From a virus, in the IMG/VR virus record IMGVR_UViG_3300032265_001122, positions 1 through 20,473 of that record: 20,473 nt of DNA; one strand, given 5' to 3'. Numbering within the stretch: the first letter of the stretch is position 1; every line of letters begins with the position of its first letter. The translations under genes and the position numbers were made by a program. Below, piece by piece: positions 15,273 to 20,093 of this stretch. A model generated the notes under the pieces. The model was given only the letters and a program-made list of their open reading frames with translations. It had not been told where the DNA came from and did not search any database.

Positions 15273-15793
15273 TCTGGCTTGCGTTTCGCCTATGGACACG
15301 GAAAGCGCTGGGAACCGCTCTGAGCGTGTTCCGGGCATACCCCCTGCAATGCGCCCTGATAACGTCCTTGTGCCTCTCTGCGTGGCTCTGGCGGGGTTGG
15401 CACGGTGAACACGCTGGCCGGGCTGCTGACATGGCCCGCGTTGCCGCTGCGCAGGTGGAAGCTGACCGTATCGCACAACAGGCGCTTGCCGAGACTGAGC
15501 GCCGCTACAGGATGAAAGCCAATGAAGCCGATGCACATTATAATGCGCAACTTGCTGATGCTCGTGATGCTACTGCCCGTTATATTGCTAGCCACCGGGT
15601 GCGCGCGGACGGTTCACATTCAACCGGCCAAGCCGTTGCCAGCGCCCGAGGTGGCAGTCCCGGCGTTCCTGAAACAGTGCCCAGCCCCGATTCCTTCGTG
15701 GCTGTCAGCCAGTCTGACGTGCAAGCCTGCGCCGATCTCTACGTCTATGCCCTAGCGGCGCACGATTGGGCGCTGTCGATTGCAAGGAAGTGA
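15269..15793 (+). CDS. Rz-like inner-membrane spanin
   Basis: 174 residues, GTG start overlapping the holin stop. There is one membrane helix (about 26-42), then a charged Ala/Glu-rich coiled coil (about 50-105), then a Pro/Ser-rich part and a C-terminal helix (QSDVQACADLYVYALAAHDWALSIARK), the usual Rz end. Spanins fuse the inner and outer membranes in the last step of lysis in Gram-negative hosts. It carries the Rz1 gene inside it in another frame, the classic Rz/Rz1 arrangement, which strengthens the call. Confidence 0.8.
   Translation: MIWLAFRLWTRKALGTALSVFRAYPLQCALITSLCLSAWLWRGWHGEHAGRAADMARVAAAQVEADRIAQQALAETERRYRMKANEADAHYNAQLADARDATARYIASHRVRADGSHSTGQAVASARGGSPGVPETVPSPDSFVAVSQSDVQACADLYVYALAAHDWALSIARK
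15522..15755 (+). CDS. Rz1-like outer-membrane spanin lipoprotein (nested)
   Basis: 77 residues, wholly inside the Rz-like gene in a different frame. The N-terminal hydrophobic signal (MRNLLMLVMLLPVILLATGC) ends in a lipobox ATGC at 24-27, with Cys27 as the lipid-modified residue. The mature part is short and Pro-rich (PAKPLPAPEVAVPAFLKQCPAPIPS), as in other Rz1 proteins. AGGA lies 8 nt before the ATG at 15522; starts at 15531 or 15543 are also possible. It is lipidated, anchored in the outer membrane and pairs with the Rz-like spanin. Confidence 0.8.
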   Translation: MKPMHIIMRNLLMLVMLLPVILLATGCARTVHIQPAKPLPAPEVAVPAFLKQCPAPIPSWLSASLTCKPAPISTSMP

Positions 15794-15794
15794 T

Positions 15795-15867
15795 GCTGCG
15801 GCGGCGCGTCGGTGCGCTATGCTGGCCAGCACTATCCGGGGCAACCTCCCGGTCAATCCGCCGCAGC
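15795..15867 (-). ncRNA. Possible small structured RNA, closed multi-branched fold
   Basis: On the minus strand, starting about 7 nt after a promoter -10 box, a 73-nt segment can fold into a branched structure. The ends pair over 10-11 bp (15858-15868 with 15794-15804, perfect inverted repeat TGCTGCGGCGG). Inside are hairpins CCGGG/CCCGG (15836-15840 with 15848-15852), the palindrome GCTGGCCAGC (15821-15830) and GCGC/GCGC (15804-15807 with 15814-15817). No T-run follows, so its 3' end is uncertain, and read-through would run antisense into the spanin genes. Structure and promoter are seen; that it is an RNA gene is inferred. Confidence 0.4.
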
Positions 15868-15902
15868 AACAGCACTATAGCACCTGTCGCCGGTCAGGTC
15901 AA
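15827..15902. repeat. Imperfect tandem duplication around the intergenic promoter
   Basis: CAGCACTAT occurs at 15827-15835 and 15870-15878, and CGGTCA/GGTCAA follows each copy (15850-15856 and 15891-15902). The two units are about 43 nt apart with a small indel. Only the second copy has a correctly spaced -35/-10 pair; in the first the spacer would be 14 nt. Confidence 0.45.
15874..15902 (-). promoter_or_regulatory. Strong sigma70-like promoter pointing into the lysis operon
   Basis: On the minus strand: -35 TTGACC (15897-15902), a spacer of exactly 17 nt, then an extended -10 TGC-TATAGT (TATAGT at 15874-15879). This is near-consensus. It lies downstream of the early operon end and reads toward lower coordinates, that is antisense to the spanin, holin and endolysin genes. 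The expected start is about 15867, where the structured segment begins. A tandem GGTCA-GGTCA lies on the -35 region (15892-15901, + strand) and could be an operator. Confidence 0.6.
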
Positions 15903-15963
15903 AGCGGGGTGGGTTTACAAACTGGCGAATAGGTGAAGCGTCAATTCATTTCCGGCGCATTTT

Positions 15964-16043
15964 CTGAACCAGTCCATCATTTGTCCTTCAAATGCTCGCC
16001 GCGCCACGAGGGTCGGCTAGTTCTAATTTTTGATCGACTGGTT
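15964..16043. repeat. Inverted repeat in the convergent gap
   Basis: CTGAACCAGTC (15964-15974) and GACTGGTTTAG (16033-16046 region, core GACTGGTT at 16036-16043) are inverted copies with one mismatch over 11 bp, 61 bp apart. They lie just after the early operon stop at 16052. It may be a weak terminator-like structure for that operon or a protein site. No T-run is attached to it. Confidence 0.35.
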
Positions 16044-16051
16044 TAGCGCCG

Positions 16052-16387
16052 TCACACACCCTCCCGCACGAGTTCGATGCGGTAGCCAAGCTTAGAGCAC
16101 TCGGCACGCAATTCCCGAGCCATGCACTCCGCGTGTGACTCAAGCATCTGCCGCTCGGGCAAGAAAGGAACAAGCCCCGCGAATGCATCTACCAACGGGT
16201 CCACAGGCTCCGGCTGCGTCTTGTGGATCAGGCGGGCTAGGGCGCGGAACGATGGCGCGTCGGGGTTGATTACGTAACCCGTGTATCCCGGTTTGCGCGG
16301 GTTGCAGGCTTCCGCCAATTCGCGCGCCCGATCAATGCACCACTGCGGGATGTCATCGCTCATTGTTGGTTCCTTTGGTTGGGTCAT
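16052..16387 (-). CDS. Small protein of unknown function after the methyltransferase
   Basis: 111 residues (MTQPKEPTMSDDIPQWCIDRARELAEACNPRKPGYTGYVINP...RQMLESHAECMARELRAECSKLGYRIELVREGV), soluble and mixed helical. The ATG at 16387 overlaps the methyltransferase stop (ATGA) and has AGGAGGGG about 8 nt upstream. An alternative start at 16363 has AAGGA. I do not recognise a family. It is the last gene of the minus-strand operon and probably cotranscribed with the methyltransferase. Confidence 0.65.
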   Translation of the reverse strand: MTQPKEPTMSDDIPQWCIDRARELAEACNPRKPGYTGYVINPDAPSFRALARLIHKTQPEPVDPLVDAFAGLVPFLPERQMLESHAECMARELRAECSKLGYRIELVREGV

Positions 16388-16944
16388 GCAAAAAGCCCCT
16401 CCTGACATTCGCCGGTCTGGCATTCGAGCCAGCGTTGATGCGCTTCTGTCACCGCGCCGGAGCCGGGAAACAGGTCCGTGAACTCGTCGCCCGGCTTCAT
16501 GTTGAGCCAGTCGAAAATCCACCACGTAACCGCCGCAGGCTTGGCTCCAGTGAAGCCCCGCCGCAGGGTGATGTTCTCGGCAATCGCGGGGGCCTCGATC
16601 CAATCGCGGACAGTGTTTTGCGTTGTCGGGATTTTGCGTCCGCCCCAAAGCAGGATGGGCTCCCATGCCCATGCGCGGGTCACGTTCTTCTTGAACGAGG
16701 CGAAAGGCTTAACCCACGCACCGACCCGGATGTCATCCGGGCACATATTGAGCATCGCCTTGAGCGACGGCGCGTGCAGGGACAGCGCCCAGCCATCGAA
16801 CTCCGCGCACATGCGGTCGATCAGCGCCTGATGGGTTTCCGGGCTGTCATAGTCATCTGCGTTGGGATGCAAGTGACCATAGAACTTCGCCGCGCATCCG
16901 AAATACGGCGGGTCAGCATAGGCAAAGCGCATCGCCTCACTCAC
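16384..16944 (-). CDS. DNA adenine or cytosine-N4 methyltransferase (permuted type)
   Basis: 186 residues, GTG start with a near-perfect AGGAGGA 8 nt upstream, which decides the start over the ATG at 16932. DPPY at 11-14 is the catalytic motif IV of amino-methyltransferases. DLFPGSG at 157-163 is the SAM-binding motif I. The order (catalytic motif before SAM motif) is the beta-class permuted layout. The middle (about 60-150) is the target-recognition part. There is no partner nuclease nearby, so it is an orphan enzyme. It probably marks phage DNA against host restriction or regulates phage genes. It lies beyond attP relative to the integrase. Confidence 0.85.
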   Translation of the reverse strand: MSEAMRFAYADPPYFGCAAKFYGHLHPNADDYDSPETHQALIDRMCAEFDGWALSLHAPSLKAMLNMCPDDIRVGAWVKPFASFKKNVTRAWAWEPILLWGGRKIPTTQNTVRDWIEAPAIAENITLRRGFTGAKPAAVTWWIFDWLNMKPGDEFTDLFPGSGAVTEAHQRWLECQTGECQEGLFA

Positions 16945-17045
16945 AGCCTATTCCTCCTATAAATCACCACAGCCACCACCACGATCAGCACCACTGAACA
17001 TACAAGCAGCAAGGGGTCAGGGGTTGAGGGGGCGTAGGGGGTCAC
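16941..17045 (-). CDS. Small single-pass membrane protein
   Basis: 34 residues, GTG start. A short Pro-rich N-terminus (MTPYAPSTPDP) is followed by one hydrophobic helix (LLLVCSVVLIVVVAVVIY) and a basic tail (RRNRL). The stop overlaps the methyltransferase GTG (GTGA), and the start overlaps the stop of the attP-spanning frame. It is too short for automatic calling, but the membrane helix and positive-inside tail are convincing. Function unknown. Confidence 0.5.
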   Translation of the reverse strand: MTPYAPSTPDPLLLVCSVVLIVVVAVVIYRRNRL

Positions 17046-17275
17046 AGCGGGCCGCCAATCAGATCGAATAGCGTTCCCGTATCAGTTCCCGCAACGGGCG
17101 CAGAATCACGCTTTGTTCCGGTAACAGGCGCAGGCCAAAGCCGCGCAAATCCGCCAGTTTTGGCCGGGCGACATTCTTCGGGAGGCAGGGGCCGGAGGTT
17201 CGAATCCTCTTTCCCCGACCAGCTTTTGCCAACAATATCAAATATTTCCCCGTGCGGGGCGCAGTCGTTTATCAT
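17042..17275 (-). CDS. Open frame spanning attP, coupled at both ends (doubtful gene)
   Basis: 77 residues. The ATG overlaps the integrase stop (ATGA) and the stop overlaps the next GTG (GTGA), the same junctions real genes here have. However, the middle (SGKEDSNLRPLPPE) is simply the antisense of a tRNA 3' half and is a well-known artefact in translated databases. It may be just an open linker that keeps ribosomes moving through attP. Low confidence that a functional protein is made. Confidence 0.25.
   Translation of the reverse strand: MINDCAPHGEIFDIVGKSWSGKEDSNLRPLPPEECRPAKTGGFARLWPAPVTGTKRDSAPVAGTDTGTLFDLIGGPL
17071..17095 (+). repeat. Candidate integrase arm-type site, left
   Basis: GTTCC-N7-GTTCC unit (GTTCC at 17073 and 17085), 20 of 25 bases identical to the unit at 17279-17303 and in the same orientation. 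It lies 82 bp left of the attP core. The direct repeat is seen; the integrase-binding role is inferred from placement around the core. A half-site-like GTTCCGGTAAC lies at 17115-17125. Confidence 0.5.
17177..17221 (+). other. attP: attP core: 3' half of a tRNA-Pro(CGG)
   Basis: The segment reads as the anticodon loop to CCA end of a tRNA: loop TTCGGGA with anticodon CGG, T-arm GGAGG-TTCGAAT-CCTCT, acceptor strand TTCCCCG, discriminator A and CCA (17219-17221). The 5' half of a tRNA is absent to the left (the would-be anticodon stem does not pair). This is the usual form of an attP matching the 3' end of a host tRNA gene. The integrase gene ends about 50 bp away. The exact length of identity to the host cannot be seen here. 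Confidence 0.85.
17236..17248 (+). promoter_or_regulatory. Possible IHF-like site beside attP core
   Basis: TATCAA-ATAT-TTC matches the IHF consensus WATCAANNNNTTR except for the last base. It lies in a short AT-rich stretch 15 bp from the core, between core and the right arm repeat, where IHF bends DNA in lambda-type attP sites. Weak evidence on its own. Confidence 0.3.
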
Positions 17276-18345
17276 AGCGCGTTCCTGTATTGGTTCCCGT
17301 TACCGGCCTTACGCCGATCCACCGCCGCCATTGCCTCGCCCATAAAATCCGGGTGGTGGTGCGCGTAAATCTGGCTGGTCGTCTCCGGGTCTTGCCCGAG
17401 CCAACCGGCAATTTGCCAGATCGGCACCCCCTGTTGGGCCAGCCATGTCCCGCGCGTGTGGCGCAGCGTGTGCGGGGTTACGTCCGACAGCCCGGCCTTG
17501 CCCGCCGCCAGCGCAAAGCCCCGGTTCAGCTTCTGGATCGGCCTGCCGTCAATGTGCAGGACTGTTCCCGTATCGCTTGACCGGCGCTGCCATGCGTAGT
17601 GCAGGAACGTGCGCAGGCGGGCGGGCATCGGCAGCATAGGGCGGCGTTTTTTCGTCTGGCCGATACCGGGCCGGGCAAAGTTAATCCTCCCGCGCGCCAG
17701 ATCCACTTGCGGCCAGCGCAGGGACAGAATCGCCTCTTTCCGCGCCCCGGTGTAAAGCCCAATGAGGATGAACAACGGAAGGTATCCCCTGCCCCGCCCG
17801 GTTGACGTGCGTGCGGCGTTCAGCAGCTTGGCGGCCTCCGACACGGTGAGCCAACGCTCTTTCGGTGCCGGTTTCGGCGGCAAGGTAACGGGAACGGCGC
17901 GGGTTAAAACGCCTTCCCGGTGAATGTGGTTGATCGCCGCTGCCAGTGTGCCCAGCTCACGCCGGACGGTGCCGGGGGCCTTGTCCCTGTGGCGGGCGTA
18001 TTGATCGCACGACGCGGCATTAATCTCGGCAATCGTCTTGTCCTGCCAAAACGGCAGTAGCGCGGTTATCGCGTAACCTATGCGCGTCGGGTCTGCGGCT
18101 TTCGCGCCCGGCCCGGTGCCGTAAAGGTCAAGCGCCTCGCCCACCGTTATTGCATCCGGCTGGCGCGGGCCGCTGGCAGGCTTGTGACTTGCGCCGATGA
18201 ATTGCGCGAGGCATTTTTCAGCCTCGTGGCGGTCGCTTGTGCCCGTGCTGCGGACGCGCTTTTCTCCGCGCTCATACCATCGGATATAGTATGTGCCGCG
18301 CTCCGGGTGCCAGTATAGCTTAGGGCCGGTGTTCGGGCGTGGCAT
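17272..18345 (-). CDS. int: Tyrosine recombinase integrase
   Basis: 357 residues. It catalyses site-specific recombination between attP and a host tRNA gene. The N-terminal DNA-binding part (GPKLYWHPERGTYYIRWYERGEKRVRSTG) and core-binding part (about 65-150) precede the catalytic domain: Arg202 (TGARKEAI), Lys232/233, His292-x-x-Arg295 (HTLRH) and Tyr327 (TSQIYAHH). The usual LGH histidine position reads LGQ (Gln318), which is unusual. The gene ends about 50 bp from attP. Its 5' end overlaps the excisionase-like frame by 199 bp. GAGG is 10 nt before the ATG. Confidence 0.95.
   Translation of the reverse strand: MPRPNTGPKLYWHPERGTYYIRWYERGEKRVRSTGTSDRHEAEKCLAQFIGASHKPASGPRQPDAITVGEALDLYGTGPGAKAADPTRIGYAITALLPFWQDKTIAEINAASCDQYARHRDKAPGTVRRELGTLAAAINHIHREGVLTRAVPVTLPPKPAPKERWLTVSEAAKLLNAARTSTGRGRGYLPLFILIGLYTGARKEAILSLRWPQVDLARGRINFARPGIGQTKKRRPMLPMPARLRTFLHYAWQRRSSDTGTVLHIDGRPIQKLNRGFALAAGKAGLSDVTPHTLRHTRGTWLAQQGVPIWQIAGWLGQDPETTSQIYAHHHPDFMGEAMAAVDRRKAGNGNQYRNAL
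17279..17303 (+). repeat. Candidate integrase arm-type site, right
   Basis: GTTCC-N7-GTTCC unit (GTTCC at 17281 and 17293), direct copy of the unit at 17071-17095. It overlaps the 3' end of the integrase gene, as arm sites often do. The shared inner spacing of 12 nt supports a real binding site. Confidence 0.5.
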
Positions 18346-18509
18346 TCCTTCTGCGCCTCGATGAATTGGATCACGTCAGCGGCATCGTATAGGCATGACT
18401 TGCCCAGCCTGACAAACGGCAAACCCTTGGCGCGCATCCAACGCAGCGTTGCGGTTTTGGGCAAGCCGAATTGATCGCACACCTGGCGGTCGGTTAGAAG
18501 GCGGCTCAT
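18147..18509 (-). CDS. Excisionase-like HTH protein (overlaps integrase)
   Basis: 120 residues. Residues 1-54 form an AlpA/MerR-type winged helix (LLTDRQVCDQFGLPKTATLRWMRAKGLPFVRLGKSCLYDAADVIQFIEAQ), the form of many phage recombination directionality factors. The remaining residues (55-120) lie wholly over the first 199 bp of the integrase in another frame and look like low-complexity GC-rich translation (Ser/Ala/Arg). The ATG at 18509 overlaps the preceding stop (ATGA). Likely excisionase or regulator of the integration genes. Confidence 0.7.
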   Translation of the reverse strand: MSRLLTDRQVCDQFGLPKTATLRWMRAKGLPFVRLGKSCLYDAADVIQFIEAQKECHARTPALSYTGTRSAAHTISDGMSAEKSASAARAQATATRLKNASRNSSAQVTSLPAARASRMQ

Positions 18510-18673
18510 TCCGGTATGACCTCCTGGCGTTCGCGCAGCACGGCGGCGATGGCGTCGCGCATCATCCCGCCCGTGTCCCATTCGCCGGACCGAATGGCTA
18601 TTTCGCACGTCCGGCCCCAGCGGCGCGTTTCGATCAGCCGCTCGCGGGCGGCGCGGATTGTTTCGTCGGTCAT
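18506..18673 (-). CDS. Small protein of unknown function
   Basis: 55 residues (MTDETIRAARERLIETRRWGRTCEIAIRSGEWDTGGMMRDAIAAVLRERQEVIPE), charged and helical. The ATG overlaps the preceding stop and its stop overlaps the excisionase-like ATG, both as ATGA. A longer frame from 18736 would overlap the preceding gene. No family is recognised. Confidence 0.6.
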   Translation of the reverse strand: MTDETIRAARERLIETRRWGRTCEIAIRSGEWDTGGMMRDAIAAVLRERQEVIPE

Positions 18674-19107
18674 GATGCCTCCAGTTCGCCTTCGCGGCGC
18701 AAATCGGCTACGTCGATCCCGGTCCACGTTGACCAAAGCGCCAAGGCTTTGGTTGTAAAGTCAGCCCGGTCAGCCTCATTCATCGCGCTATTTTTGGTTG
18801 ACCAGCGCTTGCGATGCACTTCGCCGCTCGGCAGCTTGACTTCATCAAACATCTTGAGCTTGTCGCGGGTGATGTCGTGCAAATCGTCATCGTCGATTGT
18901 CATGCCGTGCTGTTCATTGAGCAGCGGGGCAACAATTGCGGCGACAGTCCAATACAGACCACGGCGCCGCTGGTTGGCCGACCCGCCCTTGATCTCGACG
19001 CGCACCCGGCCCTTGATCTCGCGCAGGGCGGCTTCCGCCTTGTTGTTGGCGGGCTTGAGCATCCCAAGGCGGGCCTCAAAGTAAAGCGGGGCAAGGTCTT
19101 TAGCCAT
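18670..19107 (-). CDS. Possible NinB-like recombination protein
   Basis: 145 residues, soluble. The order VRVEIKGGSANQRRRGLYWTVAAIVAPLL...DDDDLHDITRDKLKMFDEVKLPSGEVHRKRWSTKNSAMNEADRADFTTKALALWSTWTGID resembles, loosely, the NinB (Orf family) layout of a QN-x-LYW helix, an (E/D)DLH helix, an S/T-rich turn and a terminal helix. NinB-type proteins take part in phage recombination. Neighbours (HNH nuclease, SSB, YqaJ exonuclease) fit a recombination module. The ATG at 19107 overlaps the HNH gene stop by 8 nt. The family call is tentative. Confidence 0.5.
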   Translation of the reverse strand: MAKDLAPLYFEARLGMLKPANNKAEAALREIKGRVRVEIKGGSANQRRRGLYWTVAAIVAPLLNEQHGMTIDDDDLHDITRDKLKMFDEVKLPSGEVHRKRWSTKNSAMNEADRADFTTKALALWSTWTGIDVADLRREGELEAS

Positions 19108-19429
19108 TGCGGGCCTGCCGGATCTCGCGCGCCTTGGGGCTGGCTTTGCAGAACGCCTCAATCAGCCCTTCCACGTCCCGGCCCTGCCAGAACGTCAATT
19201 CGCCCGCCGTGTGCTGTAGCGCATGACAGTCATGGCAAAGGCTCACAGTGCGGTGATCGTCGGGCTTCTGGCCCATGCCTGCCCCGCTCCCGAAACGAAC
19301 GTGCGCAACCTCAATTGCGGTTGTCGATCCGCAAACGCTGCAAGCATGACTGCGGACAAAGTTGCAGTGCGGTTGCGAGCGCCAGCGGGATGAACGCTTT
19401 TTCGTTTTAGGGATGCGGGGCGGGAGCAT
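19100..19429 (-). CDS. HNH nuclease, DUF968-like
   Basis: 109 residues. A basic N-terminus is followed by a zinc-type HNH core: CSVC 30-33, AHVR with His43, then SLCHDCHALQH (65-73). The spacing and the GSGAGMGQKPDDHRTVSLC segment match the DUF968-type phage HNH proteins, which often stand in the place of Holliday junction resolvases. The start at 19429 is 1 nt after the previous stop; a longer frame to 19492 would overlap that gene. Probably cuts branched or nicked DNA during recombination; substrate not known. Confidence 0.75.
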   Translation of the reverse strand: MLPPRIPKTKKRSSRWRSQPHCNFVRSHACSVCGSTTAIEVAHVRFGSGAGMGQKPDDHRTVSLCHDCHALQHTAGELTFWQGRDVEGLIEAFCKASPKAREIRQARNG

Positions 19430-19430
19430 A

Positions 19431-19616
19431 TCAGGAGTTCGGCGTCCACGCGGGCAATTCTGATAGCCATTTCTCAATATCAGAGACAGCAATCAAAGTG
19501 CGCCTGCCAGACTTAATAGCGGGCAACCGCCCCTCTTTCATTTCAACATAAAGCGTTGACCGGGATGTTCCCGATAGTTGGACGGCATCGTTGATGTTTA
19601 CATAAAGCGGCGTCAT
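19431..19616 (-). CDS. AlpA-like helix-turn-helix DNA-binding protein
   Basis: 61 residues. The whole protein is a MerR/AlpA-type winged helix (YVNINDAVQLSGTSRSTLYVEMKEGRLPAIKSGRRTLIAVSDIEKWLSEL), as in HTH-17 excisionases and regulators. AGGGGA lies upstream of the ATG. It sits in the recombination module, not beside the integrase, so it may be a regulator rather than the excisionase. Two proteins of this fold occur in the operon. Confidence 0.75.
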   Translation of the reverse strand: MTPLYVNINDAVQLSGTSRSTLYVEMKEGRLPAIKSGRRTLIAVSDIEKWLSELPAWTPNS

Positions 19617-19633
19617 CTCGTTCCCCTATAGTT

Positions 19634-19693
19634 GGGCCGCTATCACCACGGCGGCCCGGCGTGGGTTAGGTCCGGCAACCCAACTTGCCGGAC
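19634..19693 (-). promoter_or_regulatory. Two hairpins between ssb and the HTH gene
   Basis: The 84-bp gap holds two perfect inverted repeats: GGGCCGC (19634-19640) with GCGGCCC (19651-19657), loop 10 nt; and GTCCGGCAA (19670-19678) with TTGCCGGAC (19685-19693), loop 6 nt. No T-run follows in the minus direction, so they are not ordinary terminators. They may stabilise the ssb message, act as a processing site or be protein sites. Confidence 0.4.
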
Positions 19694-19700
19694 GGGTGGC

Positions 19701-20093
19701 TCAAAATGGAATAAGGTCGTCATCCAGATCGGTCGCGAACCCGTTGCGCGGCCCGCTGTTGCTGGTGGAACCCTGCGCTTGCTGTGCGGGCTGGCTGTCG
19801 CTCTTGCCGCCCTGCAAAGCGATCTCACTGGCCTTGATGTTGAGCTGCGGTTTGCCTTCATATTCGCCAAGCTCAAACGAGCCTGAAACGGACACCGCCG
19901 CGCCCTTGGTCAGATATTGCGCCAGCGCCTCGCCGCGCTTGCCCCAGAGGCTTACGCGCCACCAGTTAGTGGTTTTCTCGCGCCCGTTCCGCTGGTCCAC
20001 GGCAACGGAAAAGCTGCAAACGCTGTCGCCGTTCTGCGTGTTGCGGAGTTCTGCGTCCCGGCCAAGTTTGCCGGCTATGGTGATGATTTGCAT
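19701..20093 (-). CDS. ssb: Single-stranded DNA-binding protein
   Basis: 130 residues. The N-terminal OB fold (about 1-95, MQIITIAGKLGRDAELRNTQNG...VDQRNGREKTTNWWRVSLWGKRGEALAQYLTKGAAVSVSGSFEL) is typical of SSB, followed by a Gln/Ser-rich linker and an acidic C-terminal tip (DLDDDLIPF) that binds partner proteins. It coats single-stranded DNA during phage replication and recombination. The ATG overlaps the exonuclease stop (TAATG), so the two are coupled. Confidence 0.95.
   Translation of the reverse strand: MQIITIAGKLGRDAELRNTQNGDSVCSFSVAVDQRNGREKTTNWWRVSLWGKRGEALAQYLTKGAAVSVSGSFELGEYEGKPQLNIKASEIALQGGKSDSQPAQQAQGSTSNSGPRNGFATDLDDDLIPF

Noticed and set aside
15915-15980. 21-residue minus-strand frame with AAGGA (MMDWFRKCAGNELTLHLFASL)
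   Set aside because: Too short to judge and no supporting neighbour overlap; could be a leader peptide but chance is as likely.
16363-16962. 199-residue + strand frame
   Set aside because: Mirror of the methyltransferase, which has DPPY and DLFPGSG motifs and a strong ribosome site.
17146-17221. A complete tRNA-Pro gene
   Set aside because: Only the part from the anticodon loop to CCA fits. The 5' strand of the anticodon stem does not pair and there is no D-arm or acceptor 5' strand, so this is an attP copy, not a gene.
17059-17241. Minus-strand frame with GKRIRTSGPCLPKN
   Set aside because: A known kind of spurious translation of the antisense of tRNA 3' ends.
18449-19084. 211-residue + strand frame over the recombination genes
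   Set aside because: Shadow of four overlapping minus-strand genes with ATGA junctions and recognisable domains.
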